From Bugulina stolonifera (lineage: Eukaryota; Bryozoa; Gymnolaemata; Cheilostomatida; Bugulidae), in contig OW285189.1 in NCBI GenBank assembly GCA_935421135.1, positions 19,036,298-19,100,297 of the forward strand: a stretch of DNA of 64,000 nucleotides, in the 5' to 3' direction. Below, in pieces: positions 1 through 13,630 of this stretch. Under the pieces are notes generated by a model, which was not told where the DNA came from, did not search any database, and saw only the letters and a list, made by a program, of their open reading frames with translations. Made by a program: the position numbers and the translations under genes. Position 1 is the stretch's first letter; each line of letters starts with the position of its first letter.

Positions 1-300
1 GTCAAGCGTGGCAGTATTGGCTCTAATTTGTAGTTGTCCTCTCAGCTCTGATTATTAGGAGAAGACAACTTTAAAATAAATGTGTAACAGCTTTAAATTA
101 TAAGTATTAAGTACAAAACTATAAAAAAATTCATTTCAATATTATGAATGGAAAGTTGATTTATGTACAGTGATATTATATACATGTGGAATAGCCTGAG
201 TAACTAGGGTCTTAAGGCTTAGATCCTAGTTACTACATGTATAGTATGCATCTCTTTAGCTTAGATTCTAAGCTAAAGAGATACAGTACAACTAGTAGGA
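1..300. other. Intergenic, small hairpins only
   Basis: No coding signal is seen. Besides the hairpin at 32-70 there are two more short inverted repeats: GTAACTAGG paired with CCTAGTTAC around 199-232, and TCTCTTTAGCTTA paired with TAAGCTAAAGAGA around 251-283. The last lies just downstream of the gene that ends at 301 on the minus strand. Confidence 0.6.
32..70. repeat. Hairpin of a dispersed AGTTGTCCTCTC family
   Basis: AGTTGTCCTCTC is followed after 14-15 bases by its near inverse GAGAAGACAACT. The same arm sequence recurs as hairpins at 33101-33148, 47533-47573 and 51072-51150 and as single arms elsewhere (for example near 46280 and 50042), so this is one copy of a dispersed small inverted-repeat family. 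Confidence 0.6.
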
Positions 301-1858
301 CTAAGTTCTCAGTTTTCGGCACTTTTTACTGGGCACAGCTCTCATGTTTCTTCCAAGGTTTCTTTCATCACAATCTTTGTTTGTGGATGATGTACCACGG
401 CTAACAGATCTCTTACTATTCTTCCTTTTCTTTTTACTTCTTGATCTATGACCTTTCAAGCTTGGTAGTGTGACATCATCAGAGCTATGTGTCACTGCAT
501 CGTCACTTCTCTCATCTTCTATTGGGGCCGACCAACCATTAAGGTACATGTCTTTAGAGCTATATTTTGATTCGTGAGAAATTGATGAACTAGAGACAAC
601 TTCACCTCGGTTGGCTTTGGGTGAGGTTTTACTTTGACGGTCTGATTTTGGAGACACAGAATGTTGACGAACTGACTTAGGGGAAGCGGACCCACTACGA
701 GGTGGCTTAGGGGAAGCTAACTTACTACGAACTGACCTAGGAGAAGCTGACGTCCTAGCAGCTAGTTTAGGGGAAGCTGATCCACTATGGACTGACTTGG
801 GTGATACAACCCTGCTGTGTGCAAACTTGCTGCTACCTTGAGTATTTGATCTGTGTTCGAGTAGTTCGTCATGATAATCATCAGATTCATGCTACAAACA
901 CAGTTATTTGTGAAACCATAATCGTGGTCAATATAATAGTAATACCATTACAACTTATGTGAATTCACATTGCGAAACAGTACCTCACAAATTTCATCCT
1001 CAACCGGCATTTAAAGAACACATTATCTACACTGACCTGCATAATGATCGTCTTGTGATTGACTTTATCTTTGGAAGAGATCTTGTGAATATCATAATAC
1101 TTTTCAAATTCATTCTTTTTCTGACGCGCTCTTATCCACCTATCTTTTTTCTTACTTTTCAGCTTTGAATTTGAGAGGCACAGTGAGCTAAAGTCTGATA
1201 CTGTGTCGCTAAAATCACTGTCACCATCCAGTTCCTGAGACAGATAAAATTAAAATATCAGTACAAGAATCATACCAGTACACTAGCAATATAAGGTACA
1301 CTACAAATTATGTATATGATGCAAAATACTTAATACAAATCATAGTACATGTACTGAAATATTGTTATTATGTTTTGTAGAATAGAACAAATGCACAATA
1401 TACATACGCTTTTGTTTTTAATCATCACTACAAATATAATACATGCAAATATTGTTAGCACAACACAGCTTGTGGCACAGAACCTTGACTATATACAGAA
1501 AATTCCTCAACCTAACACAATGCTAAGATTATACACGAATTGCTGCATACTATACTATTTCACTAATAACGTCTCTGTGTACCTGCAGAAAGCTTTCTTC
1601 ATCAACTTCTACTGTATCACCATTGAGATCAAGTAGTCCATCAAGTAATGTAGATGATACCATTGCTTCAGTGGTAGGTGCACCAGCAGGTATTAGGCAT
1701 TTATCCAGTACCTCCGATTGAGTTAAGTTTAGCCTGGCCATTTTGAGATAATTTTCAAATATAGGCATGTGCCGATCATCTTGCACTGGATGTGAAGAGT
1801 CGGAACTTCTAATTGGAAGGTCAGCCATCATACTATCAAGAAAAGCCAAACTATACAA
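301..1858 (-). CDS. Unrecognised 354-residue protein with SPK/SPR repeats
   Basis: Three exons on the minus strand join in phase: 1858-1583, 1234-1037 and 891-301, with stop TAG/TGA-side boundary at 301. All junctions are GT/AG and phase 0, giving 354 residues. The N-terminal exon is mixed and partly acidic (residues 1-92). The middle exon carries an acidic patch (ELDGDSDFSD) and then a basic, charged stretch (SKLKSKKKDRWIRARQKKN) that may be helical. The last exon has eight Ser-Pro-Lys/Arg motifs (SPKS, SPKL, SPRS, SPKP and so on) between residues about 180 and 230, followed by Ser-rich sequence and a basic KKKRKNSKR run near the C terminus, which could be a nuclear localisation signal. SPK/SPR motifs are typical CDK-site and DNA- or microtubule-binding linkers. 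I do not recognise the family. The start could also be the MM pair nine codons in. Confidence 0.7.
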
Positions 1859-4454
1859 TCTTGACAGAGTGTAGATATATAGGGCATATTGTAGGAAGCA
1901 GCTTTTTGTGGTAAGAAGCTCTGCATTAACATAGCATGGTCATCACTTTCATTTTCAACTATGAAAGAGCAAAATGTTTTAGTAGTTTAGGCAAGGGCTC
2001 CTTGGTTTAGGGAACCAAATCGCAAGAAATTTTCTTGTTATTCTATTAACTAAGTAAAGCAATTAAAATAAAACCCATCAATTCATAAATTTTAACATAT
2101 GTAACATGATGAATTTTAATACAAATGCAGTTGTATTTGTTTTTGTGACCGTTTTTATTTTTGTTTTTACTGATATTTATCACAGATGGCGAGAAAAGTA
2201 GCTACGAATAATGTATTTGCATTTAGCACAAAGAAAAACTATAATAACAGTTGTTGGAGTCATGATATTATTTCATTTAAAATCAAATTGAATAAGATAA
2301 CGATAATCACCAGATCATGTCGGGATTAGGAAGGGATACTCAAATGACAAATAAATATCAAAAGAGAAAGATAGGCTGAGAGAATCAAACTTACTCAAAA
2401 TAAATTGTTAGCGATTGGAGTTTCGGTGCAGTCAATTTTTAAATACTTAACACCGGAGAAATAATACCATTTTATGTACAAATGAGAAGATTAATAATAC
2501 CACCTGTAATAAATACTATTATCTTAGTATCAGTATGTACATGTAGTTTATTTTCAACGATAGAAATGCACAACATTTCAACTGCCAATCCGAGCAGCTG
2601 TCACTTAGTTGCTGTGCAACGCCAGCGAGTCAATTATAATACGACACAATCTTTGCAACATCCGTTCTACAAAGCGTAATATATTTTCAATCGACCGAAA
2701 ACTTCAAGGCTGACAAGTAGATTATTTATTAAATTTCGCTCACACTCGTAAAGACAACTCCTTCACAATAAATCAACTGCACATACATGTACATGTACGT
2801 GTACTATCATGTTTGATGATGTACAATTCAGATGACAACATGCGTAACTAGCTAACTAACTAACAACTCAGTGTCACAAACAACCAGGTGGAATATTGTA
2901 TGTATATAATTATGTGTAACATAACCAGTAAAATTTTAAATATAGTATGCTTTTACAGTGCAATGTTGTAACCGATCTCTAGATTTGCTAGCAACTGAAT
3001 GGTTATCTGTGCTTTGGTATTCACACTATCAACAACAACAACGATCACACTATTATGAGTAAATATAGATGCAGATGTGTAATATTACATTGTTTCGCAT
3101 TATCTATACATACATGTACATGTAGTAATAACCACATCCACTATATAATATATTATATACCAATGATGTGTACATATGACAGATTCTTGCACTTAGCCAC
3201 ACCTTCGAATTATTCCCTTGTAGCTACACTATTGCGCAAATAATAGAAATTTGAAAACTGACACATAGGTAGGCATATAAGAAGAAGTTGCAGTCTCTTA
3301 TGGCCGCCAGCTTAATTTAGGTCCCCATGGTAATATAGTCTTACAATGTACTACGATGCTCAATAGTCTTTACATAGAATTCAGATTGAGGTACAATTCG
3401 ATAAAGCATAATATATTAATTGTCACATTTGTGTAGATAAATTTTGGAGTTGTGTACAATGCATGCAACACATACTACATGCACAAAGCCATTTGGTTAT
3501 ATTGTACAATCTTTCAATTATTTATTGCATCATCATAGAACTTTTAAATTAATTCAAGTGCCTCAAAAACAGGAACACTTCCCATATATTTCAATATTAC
3601 AAATTATGGAGGTTTAGCAGATCTTAACGCAGGCCAAAAAGTTTGATTCTAGTTATCAGTACCGTCCAGATAGGCCCAGCCTACAAGTACACTAAGAACA
3701 ATGTATATGTACAAATAAAAACAACTGTGTGATATTAGCATAAACTACAATAACAGACTACTAATAAATAAAGAAATATTGTACATCAGAGGGAAGTATG
3801 TAGGTCATTAGGAAGTATGTACTAACACTAACTCTCCTGAAAACTACTATAAATATTGTTTAAAATTCAACAGACCTATGATTAGATAGTGGAATATATT
3901 AATAGTATAATATAGATAAAATATAGAAACAGCAATTAGAGATTGCAATGATTGAGAAAAAATAATAGGAAACCTAGTTCATGATAAAACAGTGCAGTAT
4001 GAGTGAGCAGTACATAATATTATGCAATTGACCAACATGTATTTTACCCTAAAAAGTATTGTAAATAAAATACACGTATGTTCTTTGATGTAAATACTGA
4101 GTAATATCATACATGTACAATGTCATGGTCACTCATTATAATTTCAAAGTTTCTCTCTATTGAAAATTCCAACTGTATAATTTAGACATAAAATATCAAG
4201 ATGTCTGACATGGAAATACATCTACACTCAGATAAATACTATGCGTGAGAATAATGACAAATGAACGCAAAACTGCTAAAAATAACAAAAGAAACAAAAT
4301 AAAAATCAACTGTAATAGTGTTGCAAGTGAATGTAGGTAGATTTGAATGTAATTATATCACAGATAAAATTATATTACCCTGCATCATAGAGTTATCTTC
4401 TCTACGCACTGTATTTCACACAGCCTAGGAATTGTGGGAAGAGGCTGAATGTTA
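1859..4454. other. Intergenic, AT-rich, no gene seen
   Basis: About 2.6 kb between the start of the SPK-repeat gene and the 3' end of the transporter gene, both on the minus strand. Only short chance reading frames are present. Palindromic ACATGTACATGT-type runs occur near 2790 and 3115. Nothing else can be supported. Confidence 0.6.
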
Positions 4455-7400
4455 TCATAACCCATTGATGACAATCGTAGGTGTAGCAGAGTCGTTAGGT
4501 GTTATTATAGGTGGCATATCTTTAGCCTCATATACAGCTGTGTATATAAAATAACAGGATACACCAGATAGTGCAGCAGCAGTTACGAGAAACATGGCGG
4601 CTGAGCCAATGAGGTGTACAATGTATCCCATGAATGATAATAATAGTACTTGGGAACAGAAATATGAAGTGTCTAACGCTGCCATATCGGTTCCCAGACC
4701 TCGCATACCACTATGAGAGTCAGCAAAGAAGACCTGGAAAAAGTATTAAATTTACAATATTATACTACCATTATGTTACGGAGCATTCCATTATACCACA
4801 GTTAACAGAGTGTAACCTATCTTATTCAACTACATATTTTAGAGAAAATACTGTTAGCAATATACACAACGGACATGAGATTCTAACATTAATCCTAGCA
4901 TGTGCAGACAACTCCAAGATATTGAACAACCAACAACTTCAGACTATTGATTACAGCCAACACAGACATTAGTTTTCACAAATTTCTTAGAGTATGTCTG
5001 TAGGGGTTTCACTTAGTACTGCAAGCGAATTTGCCACCCAAGCATACACATTCTATCACACCTTTGCAACTTTGCGAAAATTCTGTAAAACCTACAAGTA
5101 CGTGACCGTAAGTTTGTTGTGGGGTGAGCTATCTTACCTATGCTCTCGGAAACAGTAGCTACATGTACGGCTATAACTATAACAGCACCAAAAGAACTGA
5201 AATCACATCAAGCAAATACAATATACATGGCTGCAGGCTCACTGAGAACAATGTAGTCTGAGATTATGGTCAGCTATGCTGCTGCTCACATAGCATTATC
5301 ATCAGCTTTTTAATCCATTAATTAGACAAAAGCATGCATCTTGAGCCAACATTTTACATGAATCCAAGTTTTTTTAACAGAGTAGACTATGTACTAGATA
5401 CCATAATATATGTGGTATGCTGGTACAATACCAAAGTAGCGTACATGTAGGTGTGGTTGGATGGTTTGATGACACAGCTAGGTGCAGTACCAGCAGTGGC
5501 CTAGTTAAGTGCAGTAACAGTAGCACTGTACTTGAGATGGAAGAAAACTTTACGTAGTTAATTTTGACAAAGAACAAACTGCATGTAACTCCGACAACCC
5601 GAATGTCTCCTGTAGGAGGAGAGTATACAATTAAAAAGAATAGAACAGTTAAAAGGACCAATTTTTATTCACTTTAGAGAGTGAAATACCTAAATATTAC
5701 TACATTCTCCAATGCTTGGTTACAAATAAACACCAAGCACAATGCAGGTAGTTGACCATTCACTGAGCCTATCCAGTATCACATACCTGTTTACATTCAT
5801 ACTGTAGTAAACAAACAGCTATATTAATGTAGATTAGTGGACACACAAAGTTTTTGTTAGGTGCAATATTGCACAATTTGATGTAGCCTTACATCTTTGT
5901 TTGTGGTTTGGATAATTGAGTTGGGGTTTGGGATTACACCATATATACATGTATAATAGGGATGACAACTTTTCCATCTGGAATTTCGCTGAGGAACCCT
6001 GGCTATGGTCTAAAGGCACAACAGGTGTCTTCGCGACCTCTTGGACGGACCCGGGTCCGCAAATAAAAATCACAAGATGGCCGTCCGGCTCAGGTCAGAA
6101 GGGCTATTGACCTAGGATTTTGCTTGGCCGGACGAAACCATCCCTGGTTCATCGGCACACCTGATTTTTTCGCGCAAAAACGAGGATTTTGCTTTTGGCC
6201 CAGGCCGGTGTGTTTGCGACCCTGTGACAGATGTGGGCCGGAAAATATTTTCGTAAATCGGCCTGGGTCTGAAGTTTAGGTTGCGAAGACACCTAACGTT
6301 GCAACTGCACCACAAAGCTGAATGGTAGATTAGAGTCGAGGAAAAATCACCTCACTAACTTTCCCAGTGACACTCAATAACATAAAAATGTGGTCTTTGC
6401 ACACATAAATCCAACTTTACACTGATAGGGTAGATCTTTTGAGACTAGTTTTTCAGTGTAAAATCACAGTTGAGCTTGCAATACCCTTTTTTCATACAAT
6501 TTGGTTTATAAATTGACTGTTAGTTAGGCCTTATGTTATCATCGAGCAGAATTGGACAAAGTCAAATATTGAATGAAGGTTCTTGGAATTGTATTTGTCG
6601 AGGTTGATTAGTGTTTCATTACACAAGTGAGTGACAAAGTGAGCCTTTTATTCTCTTGGTTATGAGATGGAAAGATGGACAAGCCCAGTGTTTCCCATTT
6701 TAACTCCCTTGACCAATACAGCTGGTAATACAAGAATGGCGTCTGCTTTAGATTTCTCTGGAGTAACTATTCCATACAGACTAAATGAGTCCATCAAAAT
6801 GTTTGAGTTCAACTGAGCTACTTAACAGCTGCACACCTGCCTCAAAACCCGTATGGCGATAGCATGAAAAACCTATCATTGATGCGACTAGACTATATCA
6901 TGACAATACTACTGGGCTTCAACAAATTCACTCGTATGAAGTAAAAGTTACGCTTCCATGAGAAATGAATGGGACAGTAGTAACTGATTACTACCACAAG
7001 AGAATATGGATATTTGTCTACATTTAGATGCTGGAAAAAACACAGGTCATCGACTAAAGTATTTGCACTAGTTCACTACAATAGGAATAAAAATATGTTG
7101 CTTTGTTGCGAATATCCTACAAGTAAATAGCGACAATAATACGTGTATGCTTAGGGCTTGGACTATTATGCCCTTAGTCACATATATTAATGTGTTATGC
7201 AAATGCATTGGCTAATAATGCCTGGCTGGGTTTCCACTTAGCATAAATTACTTCCATGGAACACCCATTCAGCCTAATCAAATAATTGTTATGATGCAAG
7301 AGATTTTAGCTACCATGAAACAAGAATAATAATAGATTTAATTACATCAGTTATATTAGAGGTACGTACCTCACTATCTTCGTGATACATTCCAACAAGG

Positions 7401-8662
7401 GAGAATGGTATAGTTGTCATAGATGCAAATGCTACCCCAGTTATCATCGCCAAAGCGTTAATCAATATCAGATTCCTTGTGGTTAATATCAGCAGAATAG
7501 AGACAGTGAATATGATGAGACTGGTGAGGTGTATCCTTCTCATTCCAAACACGTGTACTAACTTCTCAATGGTAGGAGCGGCTACGGAAGACATGACAGC
7601 GTGGAGGAATAGTCCAAAGCTTCCCATACGCACACCTTCATCATATTGTATACGAAGAGCAGTGCCTACTGGTGCACTGGGTTTACCATTGTACACTATT
7701 TCTCCAACGTAGTCTGTATAAAATAGCAGAAACGCCATTACACCAGCCCAAGCGAAGAAATTAGCATAGACTAACCGCCGTAATGCATATGGGATCGTAA
7801 AAAGATATTTAATTCCTTCTGGTGTTAATTTCAATATTAACTTTTCTATTGATCCAGTCTCCAGATCCCACTGTTTTATAATATCTATGTTCGACTGTTG
7901 TAACGTTTGTAACTCCACATAACTTCTATTCCTATTTGATTGTATGCTTTGCCTTGTTCGTATTTTTGCAGCTGTTCTTAAATTGACTACCATCAATATA
8001 AGAAATACCACAAATAAAAGTGAGAATACACAGTATTCCTGGTCTCCAAATATAGAGCCTATAAATGTCTTCTCCCAGTTGATTGCCAGAATCAGGTAGC
8101 CACAACAGCTGCCCACGCTGCACATGAATGAGTAAAGACTGAAGGCCCGGTCTCGGATAGGTAGACCTTTAGTAATGTCCTGTAGAAATACTTCACAAGG
8201 AGTAAGACCAGCCTGGGTGCTAAAGTCTATAAGAACTACGGTGAGTGCTAATAGGTATACATGTACGGAATATGTAGACCTAGGGCTATCGTTACTGTGC
8301 ACAACAGGAACCATGTGATCAGCATATGGTATTAGAATCAACGACAACAAAACGAGCAAACTCAGAGCAAACATAAATGGAATACGTCTTCCATATCTGC
8401 TTGTACATGTATCCATCCATCGACCAAGTATTGGTACAACAAATAAACAGAGGAAGGGACCTAGCCCTAGCACCCAGCTCATGTGTCTCTCCTCAACCCC
8501 CGCCTCCAGCAGCATCGGTGGTAGATAAACTAAGGCAGCACTGGCGACCAGCTCCAGTCCACACACAATACAGTTGAGTAGTATAAGATCCGGCACTGAT
8601 AGTGTAGCTGCATTTTTCTCTTCTTCCATTCTACGGTTTCTATAAGCATATTGGTGAGACAT
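4455..8662 (-). CDS. SLC45-family sugar/proton transporter (MFS)
   Basis: Two exons, 8662-7370 (431 codons) and 4733-4455, join in phase 0 across a 2.6-kb intron (donor GTACGT, acceptor TTCCAG) to give 523 residues, close to vertebrate SLC45 members. About twelve hydrophobic segments are visible. The N-terminal half has the MFS loop 2-3 signature GRWMDTCTSRYGRRIPFM after TM2, a long charged cytoplasmic loop (about residues 225-290) splits the two halves, and exon 2 resumes with VFFADSHSGMRGLGTDMAALD before the last two membrane segments, which matches the RGxGxDxAxL block seen in SLC45 proteins. Family members are proton-coupled sucrose/disaccharide-type transporters or melanosomal and prostate proteins; the substrate here cannot be read. 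Which of SLC45A1-A4 it is closest to is not decidable by eye. A MITE lies in the intron at 6023-6294. Confidence 0.85.
6023..6294. mobile_element. MITE with AGGTGTCTTCGC termini
   Basis: A GC-rich 272-bp island inside the transporter intron begins AGGTGTCTTCGCGACC and ends GGTTGCGAAGACACCT, an inverted pair with one mismatch in 16. The trinucleotide AAC flanks both sides (6020-6022 and 6295-6297), a candidate 3-bp target duplication. No coding sequence. The superfamily is not assigned; a 3-bp duplication would suit Harbinger-like or CACTA-like elements. Confidence 0.65.
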
Positions 8663-9034
8663 TGTATGCAGCTGTAGCTGTAACTAGAGCAACTTGTACA
8701 GTATAGACCTATCCAGGTGAACTGACGAATCAAGATGTATTGACATGTAACAGCTCTACAGTAATGTGATCTTGTGTACTGAGCCGAAACAGGATAATTA
8801 TATGGTAACCAATTTCCTGTTATTGGTTGCTAGGTGACACACATGTAAAAACCGTTCAGCATTGAACAACTGAACCGCAATGTAAAGAATTAGGGGGCTT
8901 CATCAGTCACTATTAGTACATCTACTCATGAAAATACTTATTATTAATAAGCAAAATTCTCAACTACTCAACATGGTTTAGGATGCCAAAGACATCAGCC
9001 CCATAATGTTGTGATATTAGACTTAATAACTCTA

Positions 9035-9195
9035 TGATTGAAGGCACAGACTTACTATTGTTTGTTCATAAATAGTTGCATAGCATAACAACACTTTCCT
9101 GCAGTGTTTAGTAGACTGTACATCTATTGTGAGGTCACAATCCTGCAAGAATGTATAACACAATGAAATACAGTTTGCACTTAATACCCTGTGTA
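9035..9195. repeat. Dispersed repeat copy 1
   Basis: Shares a run of short identical blocks, in the same order, with 9738-9895: TTACT.TTGTTT, CAGTGTTTAGTAGACTGTA, GTTTAACACAATGA-like and CAGTT. Overall identity looks like 70-80 percent by eye. Origin unknown. Confidence 0.6.
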
Positions 9196-9737
9196 GTGGA
9201 ATGAAAAGTAAATGCTTCACTCAAAAATAAATATTAGCTAATAATAAACCAATATATTCATATATAATGTGAGTTGGCCGGCTGCAAAGTGTACATTACC
9301 TAATATAGGCTACAGTACATGTAGATTTAGTCTTACCAAGAAATAGTTTAATGGGACAGAATTTAAATTATATCTACATATTATTAGACTAGGTATTAAC
9401 AAGTAGCTAAATAATTCATTTTGACACTAAAGCAAAGAATACCAACAAAAAGTTCAACAATCAAACTAAACTCTTGACCAGCACAAAAAATTTGATAAAG
9501 ATAAACCTTTCTTAGTAAAATTAATTTTTATTTCTAAGCCTTTACCAAGTAGGATTATAAACTTTTCTAGACCCTAGAGGAGAACCCACTGCAATCAGTA
9601 ATAAGTATAAATCCGACTTGATATACAGAGGCAGTAGGCATAAATGAAAACAGTATGCATATACTGCAATATTATTTTTATTTCTGTTTAACAATAATAA
9701 ACTTCCAATAAGATGTAATGCTATTCTGTTCTATGAA

Positions 9738-9895
9738 TGAAGTTATGGACTTATTACTGTTTGTTTATAAATTGTTGCATTGAATAATTCCTTTCCTCCA
9801 GTGTTTAGTAGACTGTAAAACTAGATTGTAAGGCTATAATCTTACAAGATGTTTAACACAATGACATGCAGTTATTGTACTTGATATGCAGTCTT
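9738..9895. repeat. Dispersed repeat copy 2
   Basis: Direct, diverged copy of 9035-9195, sharing the core CAGTGTTTAGTAGACTGTA and flanking blocks. Both copies are non-coding. Confidence 0.6.
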
Positions 9896-12889
9896 ACAGA
9901 GCAATTTTGTAAACAGGTTTGCTGGTCTTTCAGTTGTGATTCTTCAACCATGCATCACATAAAAAGCTGTAGACTTGAATGAGATAATTCCAAAAAATAA
10001 TACCGATGTGTATTACACTGTACACCTATAAATAATACAATCCTTTTCACCACTACTATGCATTGTACATTTTATAATGTGTTGGTTGAGACAAAAATTA
10101 AAAGAATAAGTAATAGGAATTCAATCCAACTTCATAACAGCATTATTTACATGTATTTCTGCTTCGTAAAAGAGATTCAGTCAATAACAATCCAACTTCC
10201 AATCCTTTCCGATGGCAACGAATTATGTAATTCATTATGAAATTAGACTCGTTTTGGTAACGACACCAAACTTAAAAGTAGTATACTATTTCCCAAAGGA
10301 GAAAGAAAAATCTACTCAGAGTGAAGCTAAAGGAAGCACATGTATTTACTGAAAATATTTGCAGTGTTATAGCCATCATTTATGATAATGAGCGGTGGTA
10401 CGGAACACGTGTGAAATCTCAAAGGCATATGTTCCCACATGAGACTAAAAGAGGATTTTGTAGGCACATAGTACAGCGAATGCCTATATAATTTGACAAC
10501 TTGCACATCAACCAGAAGGACTGTCCACTAGGGTCATACCAATAAGCAGTATTTGGTAATTAGTAATTGATGTCAATTACACACTACATTGACCATCCAA
10601 AGCTACGGTGCAAACGTAAGTATTCCATGATTTTATATATGTGTTTGATGCTGTTTTATAGAGGTAGTCATTTGTAAATAATTATAGTCCGCAGCTCCTC
10701 TTAATCTTCGTATCTGAAGTATCACAACCAGATAAAACAACTTCCCAGACCTATCATAATAATAATAATGATACATGGACATTATAGGCTACCACGTGAA
10801 TTATTTTAGGCCGAGGTAAACAGTCAATGTAGTCTCCTACATGTATGGTCAAATCGAAGAGAGTTCCTCAAGTATTAGCAAGGTTCACATGTAAGGAAAA
10901 ATGTGGTTGAATGGTGCCTAAGAAGAGTTGACCAAAGTTGAAGATTCTCTAGTAGTTATAATACATTGTTGAATGCAAAAGTCTACTCGCCACTAAAGTT
11001 GTATTCACGAAATAACTTTAATCCAGTGTACACAATAACTAAAAAAGAATTTTAAATTGCATATAGACGACTATCTGGCTGTGTTTATAGCAGGTAATGT
11101 TCTGCATTTCATAATTATGTGATATTTAGTTTGTTTAGATTGAGCATATTTAATAACGAATATACATGTATATTCAACAATAATTATAATGCGAATATCA
11201 TATTTATTACTTAAAACAAAATGATAATTATTGCAAATAAATATAGAAAAATAAATATTAATACAATGTAAATTAACAAACTATTTAAATTCAATATTTA
11301 TTTATTTACAATTTAAACTTACTCTAACAAAATTTACATTTATTTTGCCGCACTTTCAAGCTAAAACACACCCAAGGAGTACAAAAATAATAATAGTATA
11401 CCAAATGTAAGCATTTCAAACACAAGGCATGACATGATGTAAAACTTTGGTAGAATATATAGGCCTATTGAAATATAAACTTGGCCTCAAACTTGAAAAC
11501 TTAAGACAAGTTAGACAAACATTCTATCAAAAGCTGACTGAATGCATGGCTCATCACAGGTGATTGTTATGGAACCTGAGATGTGTACTTGCTTGCCTGA
11601 CCAATGTATGTATGTAACATTTTTTAGCAAAAACCTTAAATAAGAACTTACTTTAGGGCCTCGACTTTACCATTTTACTAAAAAGCTATGTCAAGTAGTG
11701 TGCACTGTGCAGGCGTCAGAAACAGGCTATATATTCTAGTTTAATATACTTTGGACAGATAGCTTTCTAACTATTGCTACTGCCACACCTGCAACTGATT
11801 ATATTGCTAAACCTGAAGAGTGAAGACTGAAGCAAGCTTCACTCTAAAATTTGGCTAAATATTTTGACCTATTTTGCTTATTCTTATAACTTATTTAACT
11901 CTTTAACCTATGGAAGAAATAAATCCAAAATTAGTGCTGAATATCTTATTCTAGCTTCTGTAAAGACAAATACTACAGAGAAGTTAGGGCCTTAACGGTA
12001 CATTTTTATTAGATCCTTACCTTTTGCTGTTAAGATTATATGTTTTAATGAATATTTATAATTATTAAATATTAAATTATAATTATTAATTATTTTATTA
12101 TTATAATTATAGGCCTAATTATATTAATATTTCATTATATTTATTATTAATATTAATAAAATATTAATATAAATATAATTTTTACGTGATTTTATTTTTT
12201 CAAATTGTAATTCAAGAGAACTCACACTGAACAAACAGACTCTGCCTCTATTTGTCGTACAATTAAAAGAAACAGATAATTGTCTACACCACAATTCAAC
12301 AAAAACCACTACATGTATAATACAGGTAATAATTAGTCGCGAGTTGTTTACTTTTGTTGGATTTTCCTAAGCAGGAAACTATATTTTATGAAATGCTAAA
12401 ATGCAAAACCATCTTTCGAATATGTAGTTTGAATTATCCACAACCGATTAGTAATGGGGTTGAACTCGCATATTAACTATTTCCGGGTGGAAAAGTAATA
12501 TCGGGGTTAGTAGATAGCATAGAGTTATCTCCCCATGGGGTGTTACCTCTATGGTAGATAGTTACAGTACATTAGTATCTATCTAATCTAGTAACTTTGA
12601 TAATACAATTATTTTATGACCATGACCATAGACTAGAGTTACACTTGCAACTCTACGATTTTTTGTCAAAAATCTAGCTTCACTATTATAAACTATTGAC
12701 TAGCCTGAGCCCATGAATATGCTTTATAACTGATATGATAAAATATATTAAAATTTATATTAATATTAAATATTTTATTATATTTAATTTAAATTTATGT
12801 TATAATAATTTTTATTATAATAAACATCTGTGATTATCATAGTTGATAGTCAGTGTAGTCAGTCATAGTCGACAATTATCTAGGATATT

Positions 12890-13630
12890 GTTGTGTCCGG
12901 CTGGGTAGCTGAGGTGCAGCCGTATAGCATACATACAGCCTAACAGGCCAGAGTACCAGGGGAGGAGTCAGATCCGGCTGCCCAAGTCAGGAGAGTTTTG
13001 GATGGAGCAGGTCCAATCGTACAGCGTAAATACCCGATGAGGAATAAGTCGACTGGAGATACTCCCGGGACTCGAAGGTGCTGTCGAAGTCTCAGAGTCA
13101 GCGCAAGACCCGGAGGTGTAGGTAGGACTTCTGTAGCTAAGCTGGGGGTAGGATAAACAGTACCTACGACTGTGGGGAAGGGTTGGACTGCTGGATCCTG
13201 GTAGTAGTCATCTGTAATGAGATTGTACGTGAGAAGACCCAAGGCCGGGAGAGTACCTGATACCCAACTGTTAGTAGTAAACAGTAAGAGGCTGTATGAG
13301 TTGAGTTCAGTAAGTTAACTTTATTGAACAGCGGCCTACAGACAACTGAAGTAAGAATGCAAAATTGTGCCCCTTATATGTGACAAACAGCTCCTAACCG
13401 AGGTCAAAAAGTTAACCAATAAACTATGCTGGACTCGAACCAAAAAGGGGTCCGAGTTACAATAGGTAAGAGAGGTCTTGGACTGGAATGTATAAAAATG
13501 CATAATCGGTGCAGTACAGTGGATAGTTCCAGGAATAATTAGCACAATACTTAAGTGTAATAGCCAAGGTATTAGTAAAGTAGTAGAATATAAAATCATA
13601 GACATACCAATGTCAATAGCCTACATTATG
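12890..13630 (-). mobile_element. Possible solo LTR plus leader of an LTR retrotransposon
   Basis: On the minus strand this GC-richer block has, in order, a TATA-like CATATAAGGGG (near 13375), an AATAAA in TTCAATAAAGTTAAC (near 13320), and then TGGGTATCAGG near 13255, which resembles the start of an initiator-methionine-tRNA primer binding site (TGGTATCAG). A 100-codon open stretch (13242-12940) follows where gag would start. No reverse transcriptase follows and no second LTR was found. It could equally be an unrelated repeat. Confidence 0.3.
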
